Shown piece after piece: positions 44,101-56,010 of a stretch of DNA of 64,000 nucleotides; the first letter of the stretch is position 1, and each line of letters opens with the position of its first letter. The stretch is from Zanthoxylum bungeanum (lineage: Eukaryota; Streptophyta; Magnoliopsida; Sapindales; Rutaceae): NCBI GenBank assembly GCA_019454045.1, contig SKCR01023426.1, positions 1 through 64,000 of the forward strand, in the 5' to 3' direction. The notes below the pieces were generated by a model, which searched no databases, was not told the origin of the DNA, and was given only the letters and a program-made list of their open reading frames with translations. The position numbers were made by a program, and so were the translations under genes.

Positions 44101-46026
44101 TGTTGGGATTTGTATGCCCGACAAGCAAATATGTTCGAAACATGATTGATTAAAAAATTTGTGATTCTATTTTATTCCATGTATGCATTTTGATTTGCTT
44201 TATAAAATTCATGAAAATTCCGTGATTATTTATGTAGCTTTAAATTAAACATATATGTGTATGTAAAATGTTACATGCATATATGAATGGATAAAATTTA
44301 AAGAGTAATAATCAAAATTTGTCCATGACTATGATTTGAAGTTGGGAATCTTCAAATCCAAAGTCATAAATACAGTTCATTCCATTATGAATGGTATAGT
44401 TCTATCTAGACTATATTATGTAGAGACATAAAAATGAATGTATTTTATATAATAAGATTATATTGGACAGGACCCGATAAAATTGTAAAGTTCTAATAAT
44501 TCCGTTAAATATGGAACCTCAATTTTATCATAATGATGGTCATATATGTGATGATCTTAAATCATTATATTTAGCAGACTCCTATGTCATATTAATCCAT
44601 TCTTTAATTTACTCGGTATGGTTTTGTATTTATTACATTTCGTAAACCTTGTATTTTGGGAATGAGTTGAATGAATAGCTGGGAATGCTAATCTGATATA
44701 ATGAAATCCGTTTCATAAGATTCCCTTGTTTGTTAGTTCAGGACCTGAACGATTAGCGCGCAAATTCATAAAAGTTATGAATTAATTGTTCACTTGAGAA
44801 CTAATGGAAGTCAAGGATAAAGATGTAATTGGAGAGGTTAACGGATATTTTATACATAGCTCCTTTACGAATCTATTATGGAGGATCATTGCATAGGTAA
44901 TGACTATATCAATGGACGAGTACTTTGAGTAATTAATTCTATAATTCTGAGAGTGCAATTCTGGGTATTTAGTGGAGTTACTCCAGAATTAATAATTTCG
45001 TTTGATTAATAAAAGAGTTTATAATTAATCGACGGAATTATTGGAGCTTAGAATTATAGGTCCATCGGTCCCCTCGTCGTCTTCTATCACTGTTCGAACG
45101 ATTATAATTGCGAAGAAAAATAGTTGAGAATTATTTAAAATAATTATGAATTGTTTTACACTTTAATTATTCCATATAGCTCTTGTTTGGAAATTATGAC
45201 AAATGTTGTCTTAATATATTTATTAATAGATAATGTATCTATTTATTAATTTATGAAAATTAATATTTAATTAATTTGATTAATTAAATTTTAATTGAAT
45301 AAGATAATATTTCAAAAGTTGAAATTTTGAAAATTATTTTTTAATGAATTATCTTTGATAAATTATGGGATAAATATTAAAGAATTTTATTTTGATTTTT
45401 TTTTTGAAAATCAAAATTAATAAAATCCTTAATGGATTTACTTGAGTTTTTTTAATAAATCAAAAGAAATCCTAAAAACAAAAGAGGTTGTTCTATGAGA
45501 TAAGAATTCTATTTTGATCAAAAAGAAAACAACAACAAGAAAAACGTAAGCTAGAGTAATTGATAAGGCCACTGCTGATAATGATCAATAATTGAAAAAG
45601 GAATAAAAAAAAAACAACAAGAAAAACGTGATAGCTAGGGTGAGAGAAAAAGAAAAAGGAAATAGTTTTCCTTTTGATTTTTTTTGGTTTGGTTTTGAGA
45701 AAACTAAAAAGAAAATAACCCTACAGGATTCGTCTCATGTGTTGAGTACACGAATCCTTCACTAAAATTAGAGTGTTCTTCGCATTTATTTTCACGCCCA
45801 CACGTGCTGTTTGAGGTGAGGAGATAAGACGAGTAAGATCGTGGTTCAAAGAGTCGATTTACAAAGAGATCCAGATCTACAGGTATATTACTAACCTGAG
45901 TTCTTAATATTTTTATATTAATATACTAGAGAATACGGATCCGGATTTTATTGTTCATGTGAAAATTATTTTTTTTTGTCACCCAAAAACACGATTTCCG
46001 CTGCTCATGAACTCTGAAATCCAACA
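44101..46026 (+). repeat. 3' LTR of element C
   Basis: It starts TGTTGGGATTTGTATGCC and ends GAAATCCAACA. It is AT-rich and unrelated in sequence to the E/D/F/G LTRs apart from the ends. No second copy exists in the window. Confidence 0.85.
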
Positions 46027-46231
46027 TATTTAATGATTAAACCTTTATGGATTGATACTGTCTCATATCATCTCAATCTGGAACTAATCATATGGACTTT
46101 TACCATTATATATATCAAAGTAAATGAATCATAAATCGGTAAAAGGCAATTTCATTACTATCTAGTTAATTTTGTACAAAAACACAATATCTTTTACAAA
46201 TAGTGATGCTATGAGTCATAACTGTCCAACA
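46027..46231 (-). repeat. 5' LTR of element E, outer (5') portion
   Basis: On the minus strand this starts TGTTGGACAGTTATGACT at 46231 and matches 21746-21542 of the E 3' LTR. It resumes E's LTR after element C. The next five bases, TGGAA (46232-46236), should be one copy of E's target duplication. Confidence 0.9.
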
Positions 46232-47712
46232 TGGAAAACACACTCATACATGAGTGTGACTTGTCATTGGATTGATGCATCATTTACCATACAAAAACGA
46301 CTTATTGCATTTGGAGTTTTTGATGACCAACATACTGCACGTAATATTATAGAATGATGAAGGTAATTTTTGATGAATATTGTTTAGTACAAAAAATTTT
46401 AACAATTGGATTTGATAATGCATCTGCAAATACTGCATCCATCAATGATTTAAAATCCTTATGTCAACAAAATTTAGGGCGTCGATTTTTTCATATTCGT
46501 TGTACATGTCATGTCCTTAACTTATGTGTTCAAGACGGTCTAAAATTATTATCACCTTTCCTTGATCAAATTAAAACGGCACTTAATTTTATTTAGTCAT
46601 ATTCTCAAGTTAGGAGAGAATGGACGAAGTTTTGTAAAATAAATGGTATTAAACTAATTAAATTTTCAAGAGATGTTCCAACATGTTGGAATTCAACTTA
46701 TTTTCTTTTATGTCAAGCATTTCAATACAAAGATACATTATGTAGTTTTTTTTCTCAACATGTTCCAAATATCACACTTTATCCTAGTCAATAGGATATT
46801 GGCGAAATTTTTTTAGATATTTTAAAAGTTTTTATTGATGCTACTTTAATTTTTAGCGGTGTTTATTATCCTATAACATATTTATTTCTTCTTGAAAGTT
46901 TGAATTTTGTTGGTATTTTGGATGAACATGTTGAAAGTAGTGATCCTAATGATTCTGTTTTGTTCGAAGCCATTACTGCTATGAAGGAAAAATGGTTGCA
47001 TTATTTTAGAGAAATTCCTTTACTTTATCTTATTGCTGTTATTTTTTATCCTAGATTTAAATTAGAAGGTTTGAATGGTGCTTTACAAGCTCACTATAGT
47101 TATTTAATAATATTAGCAGAAATTGATATTACAAGAATAATGACGAAATTAAGAAATGATTTAATTGATTTATTTAATGATTATATTGTAAGATATAACT
47201 TAGGAATATTAGGTGAATCTAGTAGTAGCGAACCGGTAATTCAAACAAGACTTAGCGCAGTGGATCGTTGGTTATTGCAACGAAATAAAAAAGCTAGGGA
47301 TACGACAACTAATAACCCCGAATTAGATAATTATTTATCTATAAATTTCGAATTTTCTACTGAAAGTTTATTTAGAAAAAAATTTAAAATCCTTGAATGG
47401 TGTAACCGATATCAAAATATATATCATGTTTTATCAATTATTGCTAAAGAGATATTGACAACACCTATTTCAACCGTTGCGGTTGAGCAAACCTTCAGCT
47501 TGGGAGGTAATATATTGGAAGCTAGGCGATCTTCATTACATCCAAGCACTGTAGAAGCAACAGCTTGTGTGGATGATTGGACTCGAGCTGATCTGAGAAA
47601 ACAAGAAGATGCCCCCGATGATTTTGAAGATTTGTTCGATAATGCATCTGCAAGTGCAACAACAAGTGCAAGCGGAACTGGAGCCGAAGGATCAACTGAT
47701 AATGAAGATTGA
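46232..47712 (+). pseudogene. hAT-superfamily transposase, middle and C-terminal part
   Basis: This would catalyse cut-and-paste transposition. Visible are VTCHWIDASFTIQKR (the HWID region of the catalytic domain), ILTIGFDNASANTASI (catalytic D), RCTCHVLNLCVQDGLK, and the C-terminal dimerisation region ELDNYLS, FKILEWC, and TTPISTVAVEQTFSLGGNIL followed by RRSSLHP. The N-terminal BED zinc finger is missing because E inserted at 46231. A frameshift lies near 46350, and TAG stops lie at 46594-46596 and near 46792. The last 270 residues (46900-47712) are open and end in an acidic tail. Confidence 0.88.
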
Positions 47713-47899
47713 TAATTGTAAAATTATAAATTACAAAGGGGATATATCTTAAAATTATAGTAGAACTACGTGAGCTTTGATTCCTCTCATCCCTGGAAGA
47801 TACGTAGGCAACTTAAATTTTAAAAAATTTAAACTCAAGCTCTTCAATGTAAGAATTTTATTTATTTATAAAATTAATCTCATTTATTTTCGAAATTTA

Positions 47900-48050
47900 A
47901 AAAAAAAAGGTTCGGAACTGAACCGAAACCGGAACCGAACCGGTCGGTTCCGGTTCGGTTGAAGGTTTCGGTTCCACTTAAGTGTGGAACCGGAAACCGG
48001 CAGGTTTGGTTCGATTCCTAACAGGAACTGAACCGCCGGCCGGGTACAAT
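47900..48050. repeat. hAT subterminal GGTTC/GAACC repeat cluster
   Basis: Many copies of CGGTTCC/GGAACCG in both orientations (about 47915-48045), including inverted arms around GAACCGGTCGGTTC, lie 200 bp after the transposase stop. Clusters like this are typical of hAT subterminal regions bound by transposase. The exact terminal inverted repeat was not located. Confidence 0.55.
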
Positions 48051-49090
48051 ATCAATAATGATATATAATGTGAATGCGTCGAAAGTTTCTTAAATAGAAG
48101 TAGATAGGCCAAAGTTTCTTAAAAAAAAGTAAATCATAAAGTAAAGAGAAAATATAAGGAAATATAATATCTTATAAAAGTGTAGGTTTTATTATTTTTG
48201 AATAAATAAAAATTTTAAGAATTGTTCTTTATTTATAGGGAGAACTTTGGATAAATTCTTTATTTTTAAATAATATGGGATAAACTGCTAAAATTGATAA
48301 AATATTAAAATAATTATTTTTGATTAATATGAGATAAAACTACAAATGTAAAATTTCAAATGAATGTAAAATTTAAAATGAGGGACACATAATTTATATC
48401 AATGGCCATTTCTTAAATAAGGATATTACTATAATTTTAATTTCAAAGTAAAAGATAAAAGATGATGGTTGTTTTGATGATGGAAAAGAGGACACGTGCC
48501 CTGATGTAAATTAATGAGTGTATCACTTCTTTTTAAGAGAAAAATTTACATATATAATCTCTATAGAATCATTCAATTAATAAATGATACTTATTTTAAA
48601 TTTTTTTATCTTTATTTTAATTAATTAATTGAATAATTATATAAAAACAATCGTATATAACTTTTTCTCAAAAGCACATTCTTTCTCAAAAAAAAAGGAA
48701 TTCTCCTTTTTATAAAATTAAAAGTTGAAAATGAGAGAATAAATGCATTGATAATTGGTTGAACTTCTAGTTGAAGGAACGATGACACGTGGCCAAAGCT
48801 CATTTGCCACGCATTTCAGGGGCTATTTCTACAGTGCGTTGGCTTTTTAGGGTTTGTTTTGGGCTAGAATTGTTATCTAAAACTGAAGCAAAATTTCAGT
48901 GGTGGTGGCAGTTACATTCGACAGTTTGAAATGAAGGGAAGAAAAAATTTTCAAGTCCGATTTGTGTGCCTAAACCGTTTTCACTGCGCAAGGAAAGCAT
49001 TTCCTAAACACGATTGCATTTAGCATATGAAATGAGCCTTTAAACCCCTGGGCGGCCCTAGTGGACTACTTATAGTCTCGTAAGGGTTTA
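48051..49090. other. Unassigned AT-rich stretch
   Basis: I see no domain, repeat or RNA gene. Only short AT runs and two CACGTG-type motifs (about 48492 and 48787) stand out. It may be hAT-flanking or relic DNA. Confidence 0.4.
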
Positions 49091-49390
49091 CAGCGACGAC
49101 CCTACAAACATCATTCAAAACATATGCAATTATGAAAAAATAACAAAATGAAATAGTCCTAATAATTACAAATATTATTGTCCTCAATGAATGCCTAGTA
49201 ATGAAATCAAAGAACATTCAAAGTACTCAATGCAACTCAAATCCAAGTTCTTGCATAAATCATCTAAGCCAGACTCACACTGTGTGTAAAGGTTCATTCA
49301 CAGCTCGACTCCTATGTAAGCCAACTCAATGATTTCATTTAAAAATTGGGATTTGATGGGTAAAACCAACCTAGATATCACAATAATGCT
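49091..49390 (-). other. Athila-type 3' noncoding tail, distal part
   Basis: The reverse complement of 49100-49395 aligns with B 9360-9600. It is separated from the rest of the tail (51469-52239) by the solo LTR F. The left limit is uncertain by about 100 bp. Confidence 0.65.
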
Positions 49391-49395
49391 ATGTC
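49391..49395. repeat. Target-site duplication of solo LTR F, left copy
   Basis: ATGTC at 49391-49395 is repeated at 51464-51468, immediately outside the TGTTGG and CCAACA ends. Confidence 0.95.
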
Positions 49396-51463
49396 TGTTG
49401 GATAATTATGACCCATAGCGTCACTATTTGTACAGATCATGGTGTTGTTGTACAAATTAACTATGTGACAAAGGAGATTGCACTCTTATCATTTGTGATT
49501 AGATCGCCAAGATATATAAATGATGAGAGCTCCTTATGATTTGTTCCTGGATTGAGAATGATATGAGATAGTATCAATCCACGAAGGATAAATCATTAAA
49601 TATCCCTAGTCAGAGTATTATCGAGATTCGACATCGAGAAATACGTAAAAGACTAGTATTGCACTTGTGTGCGTTGTGAGGGCACAACATCATAGTTCTC
49701 ATATATTTGGGTATTGGATACTCATGCAAGTGTAATAGGAGGTTGTGTTTCACCGATGGTACGGGAAACAGCTTCGCTCTAGATAGACCCCCTCGGAATT
49801 CCATTGGTAGTATGACTATGTGTCTATAGAAGTCCGAAATTAGGGTAGGTGTATTTGGTCTTTACCTGAGACTTGCACCGCTAATACTTACGACAATCAA
49901 TAAACTTTGGTTGGGTCGTCCAGGGCTTTAAAAGGTTCTGTGTATGCCAATGCTGGGTATATTGAGAATCATAGTGTGTTGGGTGTGATGTCAAGACGGA
50001 AGTATCACTTCAGTCATATTGGAGATTATGGTCACGTAGGATACGGGGACTGGTTCTCTTAAATGCTGCAGCTATCGGGATAAAATGACAAGGTCGGGTT
50101 TATCCGATTATAGAGACTAGTTACCAGACATCCGACATGTGCTTCGTACGGGGCAGACACAATTCCATCCCCAGGCCTAGCACGTGATCATCCGATACTG
50201 GAAAGAAATACGTAATACTACGTATACTACGACTTATACAAATCCTTTATTCCTGTAAGGATAATTCCGGAGAATTGGGGAGGCATGGCGCTTTGCTAGA
50301 GGCCAACCTTGTCTTGTAAATCGGTAAAACGTAATACTTGGTACATACGTATTCAGATAGTCCGATAACCGTATTTACTGCCAATATATCCGGGGATCTC
50401 ATGGGTCGATTCCCAAAGATTCACCGATGATGTATGACTCGCACTCTAAATTAATCTGGGATTAATTAGAAGAGAGAGAGAATTAATCTGGGATTAATTT
50501 CAGAGATATTTTATCTGGGTTAAAATATCAAGAAAAGAGAGATAACGATTAATTTGGAATTAATCGGTAAATTAATATATTCGATATATTAAATGAAATT
50601 GGATTTCGACGTGAAATTAAAATTAGATTTTAATCCGGGCGAACGAGATAATTTAGAATTAATTCGTTAGCGATGTGAATAGTGATTTCCCTAGGCATAA
50701 TCATTTAATTACGACGCGACGGAAAATTCGTTAATTTGGAATTAACGAACCCAAGCCCGAGAGTGTTTGCGAGCGCATTCACATCTCAAATTCGAATGCG
50801 GCACGCAAGTCACATCAAGCGTCAAATCGCTAGTCGCATCAAGCGTCAAATCACTTGTCACTTTGAGTGATGTGACTTGACAACTTGTCACTTTATTAAA
50901 GTGATGTGAGTTGATGTGAATAGTGATAGGTGTTGTTGGATTTAATTAAAGGTTAGTACTTGTTTGACTTTGAGAAAGCAAATATATTATATATTTATTT
51001 GATTTTTTGAAAATCAAATATATGTATATCATATACATTTTTTTCCAACCAACCAACTAACTCATCTCTCTCTCTCATTCTCTCCCCTCATTGAAGCTCA
51101 TTTGGACATTTTTCTTGTTCATTATCTTGCTCACTGCCGTGAGCTGTGAAAGAAGAATAAGAGCAATTTTATGGCAAAATTGGCTTGAGCTAGCACTCAA
51201 AAAGATATACGAAGGTGATAGGGAAACCCACCCACGAGCCGGGAATCGTTTGACGAAGCTTGGAGCTTCAAATTCTTGGATCAAAACTGAAATCTTGGAG
51301 GAGTTCATTGCCACTGCCGAGCTTTTCTTGGAGGAGGAAAATGATTTTGTTCTTCGCATCGCAAAGCCGTTCAATGTGAGTATGTATTCCGCCTTACTCC
51401 TTTGTGTATTCACATGTATTTTCATGCTTATAATCGATCTTGGGACCTTAATAGAAACCAACA
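49396..51463 (+). repeat. Solo LTR F of the E/D/G Copia family
   Basis: A 2068-bp LTR lies alone between perfect ATGTC duplications, with no internal sequence. It is therefore the product of recombination between the two LTRs of a former full element. It contains the TATA box (49513-49520) and a donor-like GTGAGTATG at 51376-51384. The open frames at 51075-51474 fall in the LTR and are not genes. Confidence 0.93.
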
Positions 51464-51468
51464 ATGTC

Positions 51469-52239
51469 AATTAATTGCCACCTACCCTATGGGTCAACCT
51501 AGATATCTCAATTAATTGCCTATCTTTACTCAATATGGTATGATTTTGGTCTTTGTTCTTTTTTCTTTCTTTTTCAACTCACCTACCCTTTAAGATAGCA
51601 TTTCTCCTCATAGTGGTCCTAACACTCGCCCATGGATAGTATCACGCTTATCTGTTATCGGTGGTTTAAATTTTTTTTTTTGTTTTTATTTTAAACTTTA
51701 CCATACATCATAACACTAGTAATTCAAAATAGACATATAAAAAAAATAGTCATTCATCGACATGTAATTTCTTCAACTCGTCACCTTGCCAACTACATAG
51801 GCTTTCACTGTTAAAAACCTATAGTTAAGTGCTTACGAGTCTAACCTAGATAAACTACTCAAGGCATAAGATAAAAATACATTAGGAACTTATCATTTCT
51901 AAAATCTCATCCTAAAGTAAGAAATACTCATCATTAGACTTATGCTTTACTATTAAGGACTACTTTTTTTAACGAAAAGAGAACATGACTAACATATAAC
52001 AACCTAATACAACATATGATAATATGACCACCCCTAACCTAAATCAAACATTGTCCTCAATGTTAACAACAATAAAGATGTTAGAAAAGGAAGAAGTTCA
52101 CCTAACTAGAGAAATCGTAAACTTGGATGAAATCCGGTGTCATCATGCAAAAGAAATAGAAAATAAAACAAAAGAAAAAAATAGAAGAAAGAAAATTAAA
52201 CAACTATAAAAATATGTACAAACAAGAAGGAGAGAGAGA
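51469..52239 (-). other. Athila-type 3' noncoding tail, proximal part
   Basis: Directly downstream (minus strand) of the integrase stop at 52240. It is homologous to A 16190-16700 and B 8820-9400. It includes the conserved block at 51585-51668. Confidence 0.7.
51585..51668 (-). other. Conserved Athila/Tat noncoding block, Athila-type copy
   Basis: The reverse complement matches A 16502-16590 and B 9139-9225 at most positions, while sequence outside the block is clearly less similar. The CCATGG palindrome and the small stem (CTATC/GGTAG with one G-U pair) are kept. Confidence 0.65.
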
Positions 52240-53380
52240 TCAATCCTCATAAGCCGGATCAACAAGAGGTGCAACCTCTACTGTAGGGAACTTATTGTCA
52301 ATGAATGGTTTTAATCTATGTCCATTAACTTTGAACACTCTATCATCCATAGGGTCTTCCACTTCGACAGCTCCATGTGGGAAAACTTACTTCACAATAA
52401 AAAGTCCGGTCCATCTAGATTGCAACTTGCCCGAGTGAAGATGGAGTCTGGAGTAATAAAGATAGACCTTTTGGGTGCTCAAAGTTCTTCCTTATGATCT
52501 GTCTGTAATAGGTAGCTTTCATCTTTGCTTTATAGATTCAGGAGTTATCATAAGTAGCATTCCTCAATTCCTCATGTTCTGTCAGTTGGAGCTTCCGTTG
52601 TGTACCTGCAACACTGAAATCAAGGTTAAGATTTTTAATAGCCCAATAGGCACTATGTTCTAACTCAACAGGTAAATGACATGCTTTTCCAAATACAAGT
52701 CTATAAGGAGACATCCCTAGTGGGGATTTGTAAGCTGTGTGGTATGCCCAAAGTGCATCGTGAAGTCGTAGAGACCAATCCCTACGGTCAGGGTTTACCA
52801 TTTTCTCAAATATTTTTTTTATCTCCATATTTGCTAACTCTGCTTGCCCATTTATCTGTGGATGATAGGAAGTGGAACTTTTATGCACTACACAATACCT
52901 ACGAATCAAAACTTCAATTGATCAATTATAAAAATATATCTCTTGATCACTAATAATGACACGTGGCGTACCAAAAAGTGACAGTACATGTTCCTTAAAG
53001 AATTTAACCATAGTGGTGTTGTCATTAGCTTGGCAAACTACTGCCTCAACCATTAAGACACATAATCTACTACAAGAAGAATGTAAATGTATCCAAAAGA
53101 AGGCAAGAAAGGTCCCATAAAATCAATACCCCAACAATCAAATATTTCAGTAACAACAATAAGGTTAAAAGACATCATATAACGACGAGATAGTGCTCCT
53201 AATTTTTGACACATTTCACAGGAACGACATAAACCTTTTGTATCTTTAAATAACATAAGCTAGTAGAAACCACACTGTAAAATTTTTACAGCAGTTTTCT
53301 TTATTGAAAAATGGCCTCCATAGGCTTGGGAATGAAAAATTATAAGTACACTTAAAACTTCATCCTCAGGAATGCATCAT
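52240..53380 (-). pseudogene. pol: Athila-type integrase
   Basis: From the 3' end: C-terminal domain residues VFPHGAVEVEDP and FKVNGHRLKPF before a stop at 52240-52242. The core includes [61 protein letters not shown] (52909-52538), and CWGIDFMGPF (about 53140-53111). The zinc-finger residues CRSCEMC lie near 53220-53200. The wording of the core is Athila-like, distinct from element A. Frames change between pieces, and stops are present. Confidence 0.82.
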
Positions 53381-53990
53381 CTCAATATTTGGTCAGGGCA
53401 GTATTTAAATAAATATTGATCATCCATATAAAGATTACGTACCTCGACCAAGAACTTACATTTATCTTGTGTAGTCCAAATGGAAGGAAACTCACCAGAA
53501 ACCAAGTAGTTGACAATTTATGGATACCATGGTACTCGTGTGACAGCAAAGAGGTGTTTATCGGGAAAATCATCACGAATAGGTGGGCCATTGGTAGATT
53601 CATTGAACTGTAGGCAAGATAAGTGATCTTCCACCATATCGTCAATGCCCTTTTTATCCTTAATGGTTAGATCAAACTCTGTAATAACAAAATCCACCTA
53701 ATCAATATTCTTCGACAATAGGTACTTAAGAGATGCATGATTAGTAAAAACAGTGATAAATGAGCCAATAAGGTATGTACGAAATTTATCTAAGGTAATA
53801 ACTACAACTAGTAGTTCTTTTTCAGTTATGGAATAGTTAATTTGAGTACTATTCAAAGTCCTACTAGCATAATAGACAACAAAAGCATCCCTTTTTTTCC
53901 TTTGTCCTAAAACTGCTCCAACGACATAGTCACTGGCATCACACATAATCTCAAAGAGCAAATTCCAATCAGATGGTTGCATAGTTAGGC
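53381..53990 (-). pseudogene. pol: Athila-type RNase H and linker to integrase
   Basis: The frame 53982-53698 contains CDASDYVVGAVLGQ (catalytic D), VVYYASRTLNSTQINYSITEKELL (catalytic E) and FTNHASLKYLL, a complete Gypsy RNase H core. The linker 53645-53382 is in a different frame. No second RNase H is visible, as expected for Athila rather than Tat. Confidence 0.82.
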
Positions 53991-54883
53991 GGAAGTGAGT
54001 TTAATAACTAATATTTTGAAAGCATTGTCACATTCTTGTGTCCATTCAAACGAGGAATCTTTAATAAGAAAGTTACATAATAGTCTAGATATGAAAGAAA
54101 AATTATGTATAAACCTCCTATAGAAACCAACATACCGAGTAAACGATCGAACATCTTTCGCAATCTTAGGTATGGGTAGCTTGGATATTAACTCAATTTT
54201 TGATTTATCTACTTCAATATCCCTGAAAGAAACAATATGACACAAAACAATACTTGAAGAAATCTTGAAGTGACACTTTTTCCAATTTAAAACAAGACTT
54301 TTTTCTTGACATCGAGCTAACACTGTCTTTAGGTTAAGTAAACATGCATCAAAAGAATTACCAAAGACAGTCAAATCATCCATAAATACTTCTATGTATT
54401 TCTCAATCATACACTAAAAATACTCAACATGCATCTTTAAAATGTAGTAGGTGCATTACATAAACCAAATGGCATACGATGAAAAGTATAAGTGCCAAAC
54501 GGACATGTGAATGTGGTTTTATCTTGATTTTCTAAAGATATTTCAATTTTATAGTATCCAGAATAACCATATAAAAAGTAATAGAATGAGTGACCTACTA
54601 CCCTCTCAAGAATTTGGTCAATAAAAGGAATAGGGAAATGGTCTTTTTGGGTAGCGGCATTTAGCTTCCTATAATCTATACACATGCACCATCATGTGAC
54701 TACCTTAGTAAGAACAAGTTCTTCTGCCTCATTCTACATGACCGTACACCTAACTTCTTAGGAACAACTTGCTTAGGACTAACCCATTTACTATCAGCAA
54801 TTAGGTATATAATACTTGCATCTAGCAATTTTATCACTTCATTTCTCACAACTTCTTTTATAGCGGGGTTAAATCTACTGTTA
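53985..54883 (-). pseudogene. pol: Athila-type reverse transcriptase
   Basis: The N-terminal piece, 54883-54700, has FNPAIKEVVRNEVIKLLDAS and SKWVSPKQVVPKK. The core, 54685-54437, has MCIDYRKLNAATQKDHFPIP, a damaged first catalytic region reading YFLYGYSGYY, and FTCPFGTYTFHRMPFGLCNA. The segment 54410-53985 has VFMDDLTVFGNSF (active-site F-M-D-D) and YRRFIHNFS. Stops and shifts lie between pieces. The gene is cut at about 54884 by an unclassified repeat. Confidence 0.83.
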
Positions 54884-56010
54884 TGATATTTTATATCGTA
54901 CCGCAAGTGTACGGTATCAAATTTTAGTATAAATGAGTTACGAGTGTCGAACACACATGGATTGTGTTCATTCACACTAAGTACTACAATTAAGAATCCT
55001 AATTTTATTTAGAAGATAAATAATAAAGATTTAATTAAATAAATAAAATATGGAAATAATTATATAGGAGGAAATAATACGATATAGATTTCAGAGTCTA
55101 ATTTCACCTAGCTATCCCCTATGTATTTGTCATGCCGATTAAATTGTTCAGTTGTATTGTTTATAAGTCAAGATTCCTAAATATTCACTCCCTCTTCCGG
55201 GCATCAGTGAAAATATTATCAATTATAGATTTCGATATCCCTATAAAAATCTAGTAATCAACAACTCATTAGTCTTATGATTATATGTTAATGACTTCAA
55301 ATGAACGATAGATTCTCTCGAACTCTATAAAATCTCTAGGTTATATTCTCTAGATCTATTCAAAATCCCTCTCTCCCGAGTGATAGATTTTAAACATGCA
55401 TCATCTTAATTTGTGGCCAGCAAACAAGAATTATTAAACTCAAAAGAATATAAATAAACCGAAATATAACTTCATAATAATTATGACAAACAATACAAAA
55501 GTTTAAGCATCAATTACATCATTCTCCAAAATTAAGGAGTTAGTTCATGATTAGAGATAAAAACAATAAGAATATGTCATTAATCGAATGGAAATCATTA
55601 GAGTTCTAAGAAAAAAAACTAGAAGATAAAACCTGAATTGAATCCCTTCATTTTCGGACGTAAACGCCTTCATCGCTACTTGTAGCTCTTCAATCCCCAT
55701 CCTTGGATCTCTCTAAAAATAAGTGTTTTGTGTTTTGTGATGTGTATTAGCCTCATCTCTGAGTCTTAAATCCAATAGTTTTGCAACCCAACATAACTCA
55801 CCAAGAGTTTCCAAAATTTAATACAAGAGTTTTGCAACCTAGCATAATTAACCAAGGGTTTCCAAAACCCAAGATTTGGAAATTCCAAAATTGGCCTTAT
55901 TAAATTATATCATATATAATTTAATATTATGCATTCAATAATTATAATATAATTATTAAAATATTATATTAACTTTTAATATATTATTTCAAGTGTGACA
56001 AAATATTAAT
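54884..56010. repeat. Unclassified AT-rich repeat between Athila and LINE fragments
   Basis: It begins TGATATTTTATATCG and then has the inverted repeat TACCG...CGGTA around CAAGTGTA. I know this type of start as a dispersed plant repeat but cannot assign it. No coding frame is present. It separates two different broken elements, so at least one of its ends is a rearrangement junction. Confidence 0.35.

Larger units (their letters stand above)
29521..46026 (+). mobile_element. Element C: plus-strand Ty1/Copia element, 5' LTR deleted (contains D)
   Basis: It comprises leader, gag, protease, integrase, RT and RNase H, then a polypurine tract and a 3' LTR (44101-46026). The 5' LTR is absent: sequence passes directly from E's LTR into C's leader at 29520/29521. 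It is a different Copia family from E/D/F/G. Its RNase H is split at 34155 by element D. The right end CCAACA (46026) is followed by TATTT, which is also present at the matching place of E's intact LTR. Confidence 0.88.
21119..46231 (-). mobile_element. Element E: minus-strand Ty1/Copia retrotransposon (contains C and D)
   Basis: Read on the minus strand, the order is 5' LTR (46231-46027 then 29520-27901, split by C), primer site, a 2.2-kb leader, gag, protease, integrase, RT and RNase H, polypurine tract, and a partial 3' LTR (21746-21119). Integrase before RT defines Copia. The coding region has several frameshifts and stops. The outer end at 46231 abuts hAT coding sequence. The other LTR end was separated by insertion of A and should lie left of the window. 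Confidence 0.9.

Noticed and set aside
48051..49090. A host gene in the only stretch not assigned to an element
   Set aside because: No open frame above about 60 codons with plausible composition and no splice-site pattern that I could support.
49020..52239. Assigning the Athila-type tail to element B by sequence similarity alone
   Set aside because: It is on the opposite strand, directly downstream of an Athila-type integrase, and clearly more diverged. I treat it as a separate element sharing the block.
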